DNA of 64,000 nt, from positions 34,102,852 to 34,166,851 of the forward strand of contig OZ010800.1 of assembly GCA_963932465.1 (NCBI GenBank), written 5' to 3'. Positions 21,799 through 34,405 of this stretch are shown here, piece after piece. The position numbers were made by a program, and so were the translations under genes. The notes beneath the pieces are model-generated. The model made no database searches, was not told the DNA's origin, and saw only the letters and a list, made by a program, of their open reading frames with translations. The stretch comes from Maratus speciosus (taxonomy: Eukaryota > Arthropoda > Arachnida > Araneae > Salticidae). How positions within the stretch are numbered: the stretch's first letter is position 1; each line of letters starts with the position of its first letter.

Positions 21799-24249
21799 TA
21801 AAATTTGTTACCCTTTCATGTATATCATGTATTGTTCATGTATATCCTTAATTGTACAGCTGTAAACTTTTAATTCAGAACTGACAGCATAAAAAATGAT
21901 ACTCCATTAAAGAAAAAGATATGATTAATGTACACTAATATTATGAAGACGTGACGTTTGTTTGTGTGTTTCTAGGGGTAATCTCTGGAACTACCGAAGC
22001 AATTTCAAAAGTAAAATTGATTTCAAATTAAAGGTGACAGCCCCCGTTTCAACATGGGCTATATTTAATGTTGGTTCGATCAGAGGAACAAGGCTGGTAC
22101 CACCAGTCAGTGTACCTAGTGGCTTCACGAGAAAAAGATTTATGAAAATGCGATTTTTGTGAAACTGAAGTGCCTACAAATTTGAAACTTTGTATGGTTG
22201 TTACTTATAAGATGTAAATGCTCCCTATGAGTAGCTTCTAAAAAAAATCGAAATTTAAACGGTGTGAAAATGCGCAAAAAGTGTTACACAACCGTTCTAA
22301 ATTACGATTTTTATGGTATTCTTAAAGATAGAAATTTGGCTTGGTAGGCACTTATAAAAAATGTGAAGCGAACGAAAATTATTATTATTTTTTTTTAAAC
22401 CAAAAACGGGTAGGTGCCAAAAGTTGCTTTTATACCGGTACATAAACTGTGTATAATTTTACCGCTGAAAAAAGTTGGCTTGGGTCTGCGCTTTTCGTCC
22501 AAATGTCGAAATTTTGAGTAAAATTTGACATTTTTTCAAAAAAATTAAAAATTTCCCATAGAGCTGGTTCTTATTTTAAAGTGTTATTTAAACATTTATT
22601 GTCAAAGTCTTAACATATTTAAACGATTTAAAGGGTATCTTTATTCTGTATAGCTGGAGCAAAACTGTCAACTTTCGATAAAAAAGAGCGTTGCCACTCT
22701 GTGTGGCATACAACAAATTGTTGGTTTGAATACGCCTCTTATCTAGTTGCTTTCAAAACTACTCAGGACAGTATCACCTGCGCACAGCTCGACGACCCTG
22801 CCTTCTGAGCAGAATGTTTTATTTACACATTGAATTGTGATTTTTTATCAAAGACTGTTCTATTTTTTCTATGTATCAACCTACTACATATGTTCTTTGA
22901 ATCCACAGACTTTGAATGATAATGTGATGGCGATCGGCAGAGAGCATTGCAATCAAAATTTGCTCTGGGTGTGCAAAGCATCCGTTGTATTAAATAACAT
23001 TTTCAGTATTTGTTTTCTGTCGCTTTTTGTGTTGTTTAGTAGCCGAATGATTTCCAATGTATTTTAGATGCATTTTTTGCATGTGAATTACATTTGGTGC
23101 AAACATCTGGCGCATAAAATTGGATTACATACTTAGTAAATAGATTTTTTTTAAACACACAAAGCCATTTCGAGTATCTTTGTTAAAAATTATTCTATCA
23201 CAAAATTCAAATTGTTACTCACTCACAGAAGATGAATCTTGACAAAAGTATGTGCATTTGAAAAATAGTCGCAGTATCATTTTAGTTTCAGGATCAGGAC
23301 AAAAGGAAATAATATTTTCGTAGCACTAGGGCTTTTTCTCCCGAAATTAAAATGATATTGTGACTATTTTTTAAATGTACATAACGTTACCAAAACGAAC
23401 TGTAACAAAAATATTTTGCAATTAACCTGGTAAACAAGATTCATCTTCCATAAGCGAGTAAATATTCAGAAAATGTGCACAAGGGATGCGCAGATAGTAG
23501 ATATTTTGCGTATTTGCATTAACCCAAGTATTTGCATTATCAATCTCGTGAACGAGCTTGCGCAGTTGTGTCAATTTACGCCAGATTTTAGCATTAACAT
23601 TGCACGATTAATATGTATGCAGTTTTGTCTTCAGAGCTGTCCTCTTTCCGCTGTTTTTAATGTAATGGTTTCAAATTTCGTAATAGTTTTCAAATTTTCA
23701 GAATGTAAAAGAACACTTTCAGTAGTAATCGGTAATAGTCCTTCTCGTGACCATAACTTTTTGAGTGTCACTGTTAATGACCAATAAATGCTAAAAACTG
23801 TATAAGCTATAGAACATGTGTAGTAGTACAGCTCAGTGATCCATATCATTTAAATTATGTCTGTAGTACCGTAAGTTTATACCGTAAGTAACCATTATGT
23901 CTGGAGTACCATTGTTCAAATGCGCTTCAAGCGCACTTTTCATAAAGAACATAATGTAATGTAATTTTCTTGCGCGGCAAATATGAGAACTTCAATATTA
24001 TTTGTTCTAAACTGTACAAAAAGCAATTTTTAGGCAACCACAGCGATTCATATTAATGTCCTTATATATGAGTAAACGTAACATCATTAAAATACTACGC
24101 AATCTATGTTTCCCTATAGACCATGATGTTACGGAATTCATTTGCATACGTAAACAAACTATACACGGACACACTAAATGTTCAATTTCAAACAATCTAC
24201 AGTAAAATTCCATAACATAAAAAAAATTCAGGTGTATTCAATTGTAAAT
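21799..24249. other. Stretch without recognisable genes
   Basis: A dispersed-repeat-like start at ~21930 (TACACTAATATTATGAAGAC then GTTTGTTTGTGTG) resembles the ends of common arthropod repeats, but no 3' end was located. ORFs at 22837, 23473 and 24007 show no family motif. An inverted repeat at 23211-23460 is listed separately. Confidence 0.45.
23211..23462. repeat. Imperfect palindrome of about 250 bp
   Basis: ACTCACTCACAGAAGATGAA near 23217 pairs with TTCATCTTCCATAAGCGAGT near 23441. AAAATAGTCGCAGTATCATT pairs with AATGATATTGTGACTATTTT. The right arm carries an extra ~50 bp. It may be a small MITE; no clear target duplication was found. Confidence 0.6.
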
Positions 24250-25334
24250 TTAAGGGGACCAGTTAAGATCTATCTCCGCCACGTTAAAATACACCAACTT
24301 TATGTAACTTTTTCTCAGAAATGGTGAAAGATAGAGGTCTAGAATTTTTAGAGGAGTTTGAGTAACATGCTTTACGTAATTTAACAGACCGATTTCTGTC
24401 TAACCGATTTCTGAAAATGAATTATTAATTATTTATTTAAAGTATTTTTAACTTAGCATTTTCTGTAAGAGTTCACTGACTAAAATAAGTAATTCTCAAC
24501 AAATCATTAACCCTTAAATGCCTGATTTTTCAAAAATCATTGTAATAATGTTTTTCGGCTTTCATTTTTTAAATAAATCATGGGAAAAATACTTTAAAAA
24601 TTCATATTTTGTTTTAAGTATAGTTTACGGCTAAAAATCAGTTTGTTACTAATCGGCAATACTAGTGTTTAATTGAAAAAATAATTTCCCTTGATAAAAT
24701 TCTATAATTTTAAACACACAAGAATTTTAGGAGGTATAATAAGAAATAAATTTTTCTTGCTCATTGCAGGTCAAAATAGGGTATTTCGCAAGCTTCCAAA
24801 CAAAACAAAAGAACAAGTAGCAACAATTGAAAAATAAATTTATCTTTATTCTTAAACAGCGCAAGTGTTGCCATCTACATGTTGAAAATCTATTTAATAA
24901 TATTTTCAGAATGTATTTTATTGGCAACATTAGGCATTATAAATTCAATTTTATTCTAATAGTATTTTATAGCATAAATTGGGTATGTTGCCGAAAAGCA
25001 ACACCAGGCATTTAAGGGTTAAATCGCTATGTTAAAGTATACAATATAACACAATAAAAGTATTTAAAAAAATGAGTTCTTAAGTTTAATAGATATTGAA
25101 AAAAAGGAACACAAACATGAAAAATCAAAGTTTTGAGAAAAAGTCAATTCAAGATTTAAATGGCCATTAAGCTTCGAAATACTCTTAGAAAGAATGAGTA
25201 ATTCCAATACTTCTTTTTTTAATGTATAAACATGTGTGACACATCGTTGGAAAGATAAAAGTTAAAATTATTTAATGATATAAAAAAGTAAAAATCGATT
25301 TTTTTTTCAAATTTTGCTTACCTGGTCCCCTTAA
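24250..25334. mobile_element. TTAA-flanked element, outer member of a nested pair
   Basis: TTAA|GGGGACCAGTTAAG at the left and CTTACCTGGTCCCC|TTAA at the right are inverted repeats with one mismatch in 14. Its TIR resembles that of the 45003-45749 element (GGGGTCAGGTAACC). It is interrupted by a second TTAA element at 24507-25022; without that it would be about 570 bp. No coding sequence was recognised. Confidence 0.8.
24507..25022. mobile_element. TTAA-flanked MITE nested inside another TTAA element
   Basis: TTAA|CCCTTAAATGCCTG at the left and CAGGCATTTAAGGG|TTAA at the right form a perfect 14-bp inverted repeat starting with the CCC typical of piggyBac-type ends. Length 516 bp. ORFs on both strands inside it (24727 minus, 24827 plus) have no recognisable motif. 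Confidence 0.85.
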
Positions 25335-26137
25335 CCTTATGTATGAAAGTTAAAACAGGACGGGCGCACAGAGAAATAACCGAATCATAACAGAAATCGT
25401 AAAATCTTTTCAACTCTATTGGAAAATTTTATAAAGAGTTATTTCAAAAACTGAATAAAGATTTCATATTTGAACGTTACTAGATGGTTCAGACATTTTA
25501 AAATAATGGAATAAATTCGTCCAGAAGTACCGCTTTGGGCTTTCTCAAAGTAGCCTTTTGAAGTTGGGAAGTGAAAATTCTTTTATAGTCTTTATACTTT
25601 TTTTTTAAACTTGACCAATGCGCAGATGGGAATAGTCTGCGAGTACTGTTATATGAAAAATATTTTTAGCTCTCCTTTGTGTGAAAAGGTCACTCTTTTA
25701 TTCAATTTTTACCAGAATTTGTCAAATTTTATATTGTCTACAGGTATTTTTCTCAGCAGAAATTCGAAGGAAAAAATACAGTGCACTTTGAAATATCGAT
25801 AAACTTATAGACTGTTATGTAGTTTTGTATTTTTTACGTTGTACTGGTGGATTCTGTTCACTTTTTTCACAGTAGAATTACGCATAGATAGTATGATATC
25901 TTATAAAGATGGAATTTTTAAACTTTTCAGCGTAATAAGGTTTACTTGCTTTTTAGCAATTCTGCTGTCATAGAGATAATGCACCTCTCATGAATGTTTT
26001 AAACTGCTTTTTTTTTAAAGTAATTTTACAGACTGCATACTCCAGATATGAACCAAATCCCGACTTTCTTTTCGTTGAAAAAAAAGCGACAGTTTTTCAA
26101 ATTTTAATTTTATATATATATATATTTTTTTTTTGTA
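25335..26137. other. Stretch without recognisable genes
   Basis: AT-rich. A (TA)n tract near 26112 precedes the Helitron copy B. The 63-codon ORF at 25611 has no motif. Confidence 0.55.
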
Positions 26138-27411
26138 AAGAGGGGTCTTTGCCCCCTATGAGCTAAGCTCGTCAACTCCCGTTCAGATTCTAAAAGTCTG
26201 TAAACTTGATGTGCGTTAAAAAGATTACGGAAGATTGAATTAATATTAAATAAATCGATCTCCCTGTAAAGCGATCCCTAAAAGCGATCTCCTTGTAAAC
26301 GGGTTTCCATGCACTTTCCTTTTACTGAGGGATTTTAAAGCCGAATCAGCTACTGTTAATTGTTCTTTTCATGTGATTGATGAAATAGGATTAGTTAAAT
26401 ATTTGAAAATTCGCTAATATAAAATGAACTAAGCCAGCGGGGTCTTTACTTCCCGGTATTTTTTAAAAACGGAATTTTAAACAACAGATTTCAAATTTAA
26501 TGTTTTAAATCTGAGGTAATTTTTTTATCTTTGTAATACTCACATGAAAATATTTTTATTGTTAGAAAAGTAATATTATTTGCGCTGTCTTGGAATCGGC
26601 ATCAATAGTTTATAATATTATCGCAAAATATGAAATAAATCTCTCATGTACGTGTAAATATACTTTTTTTAATTTAAACTGTTTGGCAATGTTACTATTA
26701 GGAAATTTGTAATAGGATATTACTTTGATTACATTTGAAACAGGGCGTAATTTCCCCCATTTATTACTTTTAACATATATTAAATAATTGATTATTTTAT
26801 AGTTTTCTTTCTTTTTTAAAAAGTCTCTGAAAACAAATTATGACGTAATTTTCAATATTTTTATGCTTTTAACGCGCACTCATTTAAATCTTAATTAAAA
26901 GAGTTTTTTCTGTTTATGATAATCACGTGTGACCGAATTTTTAATTGTAAGGAAATATTATTATTTGCGCTGTTTTATAAATTGGCAAAAATTTAAATTA
27001 ATAACTTTTTCTGAAATACGTAAAAAATATCGTTGGAAATGCTACAAATTTGAATTTAAAATTGAAATAAAACCTCAAAAAATAAAAAAATAAATGCAGT
27101 CAACACACCGTGAGTTTCTAATGAATACAATTAGCAAAAACATTTAATTTCTCGGTATAGATTTTGCTTCTATATCTCTTTTTGAATGGAACGATTTTGA
27201 CCAACTTTAACATTAAACATATCTTAAAATAACACTTTGATTTAAAAACTGCTTCTTCAACGTGTTTATCAAACAGTTATCTATGGTATTACCCATTTTA
27301 ATATTTTGTATGCAGTAATTTTCTTACTATTAACCAAGAAAGATCTCTGGTCACACAAAATTCATTGACAGTGGCGGTAGCAGCGTTAGTTCCCTTTTTA
27401 GAATAGAGAGA
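26138..27411 (-). mobile_element. Non-autonomous Helitron-like element, copy B (inverted)
   Basis: On the minus strand it opens with TCTCTCTATTC and closes with the hairpin GGGGGCAAAGACCCC, matching copy A at 11688-12949 in order and orientation-corrected sequence. Shared segments include the GGGAACTA / AGTAACTA start, a CACGTGA-containing middle and an AAACGGGTTTC-type region near the 3' end. The terminal CTAG has changed to TCTT, so this copy is diverged. Confidence 0.6.
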
Positions 27412-29049
27412 CATTAGTCTTATACGTATGCACGAATGATATAAAGTTAAAGTTTTTGATGCGGTATTAATTAATTTAAACCCACATAAATCGTATATAC
27501 GTTTAAGGGTTTGAATAGAAAGATGATAAATTTAGAACTCTGATTTTTTTTTTCTCCTACTAAATTTTTGAATTTTAAATTTCATACATTTTCAGTGTGG
27601 TAAAAATATAAATAGTGATTAAGTATTCGCCCTGTATGTAACTATAGATGCAACTAAATTTGAAACTAAATTTAATCATGGAAACAATTTAAGTTTTTTG
27701 TAACCCTATAGATATCTGGTTTCCAAAAAAACATATAGGCGCAACAATATTTATCAATCGTCTCATCACTTCAAAAGGAAACGCCACTCTGTACGTTAGT
27801 AGAAAGAAAGTTTAATAAATCTCTGTACTTCAATAATTATATCTATTTACATAATGACTGTACATTATTTACATGGTAAAAACGGCAAAAGAAATCCGCT
27901 GATTCGCAAACATTTCATCACTTTCTTCCTCCTATCCTTTGAACTCCGGGGGGGGGGGGGGGGGAAACAAGACAGCGGACATTTCGTAACCTCCCCGTTG
28001 CGTGAATCCCATTGCGTGAAATCCATTGCGTAGCACTCTCTTTTTAAAGTCAACTAGAGAATCTAACTCAAGGGATGATGGGAGAAAACTATTTGGCAGC
28101 CTATTAAATTAGGGACTGTCGTGTGCTGCCATCTAGTGTAGTAATCTTAAAATATTTGTTACAACCCGTTATAAAGAAATTTATAGAAAATTTAAACGCC
28201 GGGAAATTTTGTTCGAGTTTCAAAGGGGTTCTATATACATCTTCACTGTAGGTCAATTTCACGGTATATTTTTATTATTTTGGATTGTTGTGTTAAAATA
28301 GAAAAGTTTCAAGTTTTATGATAACAAAATAAAAAAATATTTTATGTGATGTCGTTCATAATAATATATTTTTACAAGGTGATTTATTTGTAAATTTAAA
28401 AAAATTACATCTCATTAAAAAAGTTTTAGAAAAATTACGTTACTTGAAAGAAAAATTTTAGAAAATTTAACTTACTTAAAAAAATTTTTCACAAAATTTA
28501 CAACTTAGCAAAAAAAATGTTTTAATACATTAAATTAAAAAAAGTTTTAACAAATTAAAAAACATCCCTCTAACAAATAAAATTAACAATTTGAAAACAA
28601 ATTAACAGATGTTTAATTTTTTTTAACAAATTAAAAAAAAAGTTTAACAAATTAAAAGAAATCTTCTCGAAAAAAAATTAATAAATTTAGAAAAAGTTTT
28701 CAAAAATTTACCTTACCTAAATTATATTAAAAAAATCTCTTTAAAAAATTTTCATATTAGCAAAAATATTTTCAAGTAAAGAAGAGTGCTAGATTACGCA
28801 TGTGAAAAAATTGTATTTTGTGCATATGCGTGCGTAAGCAAATACGAGAATATGTATACATATTAAATACTACATAAGAATGGTTTGTGAAATGTTTCAA
28901 ATAAAAACAGATATAAAAAATTAACAATTGTTAATTAAAACAAATTTACAGAAAAGGTGTATTTACAAGAAAGGTTTAATTACAGAACAAGTTTATCTTG
29001 ATAATTCTTCATTACAGAAATGCAAATGAACTTGCAAAGAAATGCAAAG
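27412..29049. other. Stretch without recognisable genes; A-rich low-complexity core
   Basis: A G17 run lies at 27948-27964. The part 28380-28760 is a degenerate AAATTAACAAATTTAAAAAA-type low-complexity array. No gene was identified. Confidence 0.6.
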
Positions 29050-30605
29050 AAGTACAGTTTAGCTCTCAAACCGACGAACTCGAGAGCTAATTTGCCTTTC
29101 AATTCATCATTGAACTTCCCAATCGTCTTCTTGTTGATTTCCCAATAAAGAGGGTGATTCTTATCATGATGTTACTACATATCTGTATAAATAGTCTTAG
29201 TTTGCATATAACCAAAATATAACCAATTTTAGAAACAATAGGTAAAGGTAGAGATAGAATCGATTCTTCTGCAATATGACTTCTCGTGCACCATTCGAAT
29301 CAATCAAAGGATAAAAATAGGGACATAGTTCACCCATACAAGTTATTAGCATCCCAGTACAGGATGCAGGTGAGTGCTTCCTTTTCCCTATAACCGGGTG
29401 TATTGGAAAAGTTCGCTATGGCATGTCTATGACTAATCATACTGATACCATCAAGTATTCCATTTTCCATCAAAAGCAGCATGTTAATATCAGTGAGCAA
29501 TTTTAAAAGTGTTTCGCACATCTTCAAAGTAGCTTGCCAAGCGAGCGAAGATGCGGTGTATATGTGGCAAGAGCCAATGTTCTAGTACTGCTGACATAGT
29601 TTTCTAAAATTCTAGAAAACATCAGCAACTAATACAAAATCTGTTTTTATATACAGATCATGGTATTCTCCCAAGGATTGAATAATAAATGTTTTCCACA
29701 TGTTCAAGTTACGTTGATAGGCTTCATCTTGAACATCTTCATAAGTGAGGCTGTTATAAAATGCTGCAGGTGGGGGTAGTTCTTTTTCATCAAAGTTTTC
29801 ATAGAAGGTGAAGAAGTCGTAAGGGTATAATACTCCTTATCTTGTGAGCATATGTAAATTACTATTTTTCTTATTATTGTTTTATTATTACTAATTTTTT
29901 TCAAGTATGGTGAATTGATCGGGATGAAGGTTTCTAAGGAGCTTTTCTAATGACGTAGGCAAAAATGGAAATCTACAAAGGCCTTTTGTATTGGACTTGA
30001 TGGGTTTCTTGACTTAACCCTTTCGGGACGGGAGCCTTTTACGAAATTTTTAATCTTTTGTCACCGTTTTTTAAAAACAGAAATTTGTGTCTTCTTGAAT
30101 CGAGAAAATACGCTGATTAAATAAGGCAAATTTTACAGTAAAATTTTACTGGTGACGAAAAACAAGGATTCTGAGCGCTTCTTGCGGCACGTATACATGT
30201 CGTTCGTCCCCGAGGGGTTAAAAGTTATATAATTTTCCATAGAGGAGACAATCACTTCAATTTCAGGATCTTCGAATCTTCCTAGTTTACTCAGAATATG
30301 ATGTCTATCGTACTTCTTCAGGTTGTGAAATATAACAGGGATTGTTTTAAATTGCATATAATTCAAGTTACATCCAACATATGCAGCTCCTCTATATGCA
30401 CCCGACAGATGGAAATGATCACGTGTGTGTTTTTCATCGAATGGTAGTTTACAAAAATGAAAAAATTATGCTTCTGGAAAGACTTTTTCTTGCATAGGTG
30501 AAAGTTTCATAAGTTCTATGTTCCATAACTTTCGTCCTAAAATGTCTTTTTCCTCCATCATTTGTTTTAAAAAGTGATCAACACAGTCTTTACCACTTAC
30601 TTAGA
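29050..30605 (-). pseudogene. Protein-primed-type DNA polymerase B remnant (Polinton/Maverick-like)
   Basis: Read on the minus strand from 30605 downward, pieces appear in the right order for a type B polymerase of the protein-primed, viral/Polinton class. They are a domain with HTRDHFHLSGAYRGAA and GCNLNYMQF, the exonuclease segment IPVIFHNLKKYDRHH, an FLPTSLEKLLRNLHPDQF segment, an EYHDLY region, TDINMLLLMENGI, polymerase motif A as YWDANNLYG (29336), and a C-terminal IGKFNDELKGKLALEFVGLR near 29100. Stops and frameshifts separate them, most of the palm after motif A is deleted, and a 208-bp TTAA element splits it at 30014-30221. It cannot encode a working polymerase. The related zinc-finger ORF at 36802-38014 may be the N-terminal part of the same family. 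Confidence 0.8.
30014..30221. mobile_element. 208-bp TTAA-flanked MITE inserted in the polymerase B relic
   Basis: TTAA|CCCTTTCGGGACGGGAG at the left and CGTTCGTCCCCGAGGGG|TTAA at the right form an imperfect inverted repeat. Skipping it and one TTAA copy resumes polymerase-B-like similarity on both sides, so it is an insertion into coding-derived sequence. Its length equals that of the element at 17365-17572, though their ends differ. Confidence 0.8.
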
Positions 30606-31719
30606 ATTGATGTGAAAGATGGAGATTAAGGCTATGGCTCATTCGCCAGTACAATCTTGCACATTGGCCCCGATTCTGAACTCATTCTATATGATTTCAA
30701 TGGAATGCCTTGTTGTCATTTAAAAAACAAATTCTTCGATAGTGGGATACAGCATCCAGAATTGCATTGTTTCATGTATTTCGATTTGGCCGTGGTCCAC
30801 GTGAAATAACTTTTATTTTTAAATAAGATTTTTTCTCTGAAATTGAGTATTTATGGATGCAAAACAAGAATAAAGTTTCATATTTAAAATCCAAATTCAT
30901 CGAATTTCAGTTTTTATTTTTATGCATTTCTTTAAGGAAAAATTAATTTTTCATATGTTTGGGTAATATTTTAATATATATACTTCATTTTCTATTATTC
31001 TGCAATTAAAATATTTTAAAATAGTATTTTCACTATTTATGTCTGAAAAGAAAAAAGTCTTGAGGTTAAAATCCAACTTCATCCATTTTTAATTTGTATT
31101 TTTATGCATTATTTGATTAAAAATTAATTTTCATATGTTTGTGTAATATTGGAATATTTTAGTTTTAATTTATTATTATTTTGTAATTTATTAAAAAGAG
31201 TTCTGTAATGAGTCAAGTAACTTGATTTTTGCAGCAGAATTGGGGAGTGGTGGAGGAGGCATTCATTAGATTTTTCTGCAGATCTGCGATTTTCTGGTTT
31301 TTTGACATTTTGTTGTAATTAAAAAGAAGCATATTTTAAGATTTTATTTTATTACTAATCTTACAGGATGCCAATACTCGTGGGAAAAAATCAGCAATTT
31401 GAGAAATGTGCTCCGAGGCTGACACTTTCAATCCTTCTCATCCACTATACGAATGCCAGCATTTAGGTTAAACAAATTTTATTATAATCTAAAAGTTAAA
31501 AAGAAATAAAGGTGCACCTTATTTCTCATATTTCCACTTCTTCTTCTTCTTCTTTTTTTTAAACTTTCCTCATGGTAAATTCACAGTGAAATTCATCATT
31601 GAATTCGTTGAATCTAGTTCGTTTTTACCCCCATAAATTTTTTATTTTGTGTCTGTAAAAAAAGAAAAGAGTGTGTGTCTTATTAGTAATGAGGCGCTAT
31701 TTGTGTAAACTAGTGGAAG

Positions 31720-31736
31720 CCCCCCCCCCCCCCCCC
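31720..31736. repeat. C17 homopolymer
   Basis: Uninterrupted C run in AT-rich sequence. Confidence 0.95.
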
Positions 31737-32147
31737 ACGTCCCATTCAGAAATTTACATTTCTGCAACCATAACATGTCAGACCAAAAAAAATTTTTTAA
31801 ATATTTCTAAAAGAAGGAGTTTATAAAATGCAATAAAATATGTCACTAATTTTTAAAATGGAAAAAATGAGTGTTTTGAGGTATTCAAAGATGTAAAATA
31901 TTACCTTTTTTCAAAGGTATTTGAAAAAATAAAAGCTAAGTGTACTAAATAATACAGGAGGGCGGGGGGTGCAAAAAGACCGCATTTTGTTACTAAAAAT
32001 TAAAAAATAGGCTTCCATATTCTAAATGGTAAAATCTGTTAAATCGCGATATAGTGCTGAATTGAGATGTTAGACGGATGATAAATCGATTTGAGAAATT
32101 TCTATATCGCTTATTCCTCCCTACTGGTTACCTAAGCAGAATACAGC

Positions 32148-32405
32148 CATGGAGCTATAAAGATTAAAAGGACACGACATATCAGTCTAGCCCCATGGAG
32201 AGTGTTGAAGCTGAAAGACGCGTTCTCCTCCCTCCCTCTACAGCGTCCGCCATATTTGACATTTCCGTATTTGATTTGCGCAGCGAAAAGAACTGGTTCA
32301 CAGCCCAGCATAACGTGGCCAAATATGGCGGAAGTAGGGGATACGAAGAGCTTCAAGTGACGTCATTTATGTCGTCTCCTTTAGTCTTCATTCCTCCATG
32401 AATGG
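32148..32405. repeat. ~258-bp palindrome with CArG-like and CRE-like sites
   Basis: CATGGAG at 32148 and CTCCATG at 32394 bracket arms that pair through AAAGGACACGACATA / TATGTCGTCTCCTTT and CCGCCATATTTG / CAAATATGGCGG. The right arm holds CCAAATATGG (fits the CArG box) and TGACGTCA (fits CRE). ORFs on both strands here result from the palindrome. Regulatory activity is only inferred from consensus matches. Confidence 0.6.
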
Positions 32406-33045
32406 AGCAAACTGTACATTTCTATCGCCATCCGTTTTTCTTTAATTAATTTTTCAAATCGTCGGTCATTTTTGGGACACTAGGTACATTATAAGAAATT
32501 TTAATCTTTTAAGGAAGTTCGTCAGTAGACTTTTATAAATGTTGAAAAATAATCGTGAAAATGGTTAATAGTACATTATTGTTCAAAATAACTACATCAA
32601 AACAAATAATAGAAGTTGCCTTGCTTAATCAGTTCTGAACGCTGTATTCCACTATTAAAGAATTTGTTGTTTCAATGGCAACAAGGCACTCCATTGTAAT
32701 CATATCGAATGAGTTCAGAATCGGGGCCTAAGAGCAAGATAAGGAATGGGCATGTTTACAAACAAACACTTCCGTCAACCAATCTACCAACAACATTTTT
32801 GTCGTAACTATCATTGCAGGAATAGTCTTGGCGACGTAAGCCAATCATATCAGAGACCTGTTAAACGTAGACCAATCAAATTGCCCTAGCTCATGTGTAT
32901 AGGTAGGAGTCATAAAGAACAGCAGATTTCTCTTGCTCATTCACAGTAATTCAACCAGCTGTAACGTCAGCTGCACTTTCCTTATTGTACTGGCGAATGA
33001 GACCAATTCCATAGCCTTAATCGCCTTCCTTCGGATCAATGCTGT

Positions 33046-34405
33046 GATGTAAGTTTGTCCTCGACTAAGCACCAATCGCTGTCAGCGCCATCTATTGTTT
33101 GAAATTCGAACTAAAATCCAGGATTACAGTAAACATAGATTAAGGACCAAGATGGGATATTTACGGCAAAATTTGTAATGGCAACACTACTAGTGTCACT
33201 ACCGACAAGGTGGAAGAATTAACAAGCCTCCAAAATTTACCTATGTTGAAGAAATATGTTGACCCTCTATGCTTTGAATATCTATTCTTTCCTAAAACGA
33301 AGCAGGTATCAGACAATATTCTGTTCATGCTTGCTTTATTTATTTAGCAGCCTTTTTCTTTAGCGTACTTGTATTGGTCACCTTTAACTTATAAAATGAT
33401 AATTAGAGTAATAATATAAAAGAAAAATCCTAGAAAATTCTGTTAATAACGTAAATATGTAAGTTTATGAGATTAAATTGTGAAAAATCAAATTCAAGTA
33501 TTGTGTTGATTTATTCATATCGAATAAAACTTTATTGAGCATAATGTCAGTGCCTCTATTTATTTTTAACTGTTAGATTTATATAATTCTAAAAATTTGT
33601 CGAAATGAATTTTTCCCCATCTGTAATTTTATTATTATTTCTTATATGTTAATATTATAAATATTATTGAATTGATTGTACGTTATTTACATTTAAAGCA
33701 ATATTTTTATTTTATCTGTAAGAAAGTGAAAATGAGTAAATTTTAAAAGATTATTGTAACGATTGTTTAATACGTTAAACTTCATAAATTAATAAAACAT
33801 CGACTATAAAAATTTTCCTACCGAATTGGAATATTTATGAAATTTTCTGGGATTTGTAGAGTGCAATACTTCGTATATTTTTATATTACACCATTACTTT
33901 ATGTAGCTTTAAATCCAATTATATCATATTTACTTCATATATAGCATTCAGGACAAATTTTTTATCCTGTTTGTCGTTGCACTTTATATCGTTCACTCAT
34001 CTTAATGTAAAAAAAAGCATATATCCGTGCATGAACATAGAATAGATATTAGATATATAAAATAGGATATCGATTCCATGTTCATGCATCGGTGTAAGAT
34101 TGTATTGAAAAAATAACATGAAACATTAAAAAAGAAATATCACAATAAGGTAGATGCTCAATGAGAAAAATTTTACAAGGATGGGGAGTTGCTTCCCCAT
34201 TGTCACTAAAGGCGCTACGATCGCAATCGCATTACCATTATGCTCTATGGGAATGTTCCATCTTGTATGTTAATCTATGACAGTAAAAACTCCTGACATC
34301 ACACATCCTGACATCACTCCTGCATTTTTTAAATGTCTTTCACCGTTTGCAAGTTATTGAATTTTAAAATCGTCAGTCATTTTTGGGACACCGGGTATAT
34401 AAATA
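33046..34405. other. Stretch without recognisable genes
   Basis: AT-rich sequence. It contains the hairpin at 34025-34092 listed separately. A 94-codon ORF at 34333 mostly overlaps the Tigger left end and is not a gene. Confidence 0.5.
34025..34092. ncRNA. miRNA-precursor-like hairpin (candidate)
   Basis: Arms GCATGAACAT-A-GAAT-A-GATAT and ATATC-G-ATTC-C-ATGTTCATGC pair with isolated mismatches around a loop of about 15 bases. The total is about 68 bases with a stem near 22 bp, the size and bulge pattern of an animal pre-miRNA. It may equally be a small palindromic MITE. No known family was recognised. Confidence 0.3.

Larger units (their letters stand above)
30606..33045. repeat. Large inverted repeat (candidate element), arms ~150 and ~400 bp
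   Basis: Left arm 30620-30770 contains GATTAAGGCTATGG, CTCATTCGCCAGTACAAT and GGCCCCGATTCTGAACTCATT. Right arm 32640-33045 contains the reverse complements AATGAGTTCAGAATCGGGGCC, ATTGTACTGGCGAATGAG and CCATAGCCTTAATC. The right arm has about 230 extra bases (32745-32975) with three CCAAT-type motifs. The interior (30780-32640) has no recognised gene, a C17 run at 31720-31736 and a palindrome at 32148-32405. Confidence 0.65.

Noticed and set aside
23473..23787. 104-codon ORF
   Set aside because: No recognisable domain, and an overlapping ORF on the other strand; no support from neighbours.
32132..32401. Overlapping ORFs on both strands
   Set aside because: Both arise from a palindrome and mirror each other.
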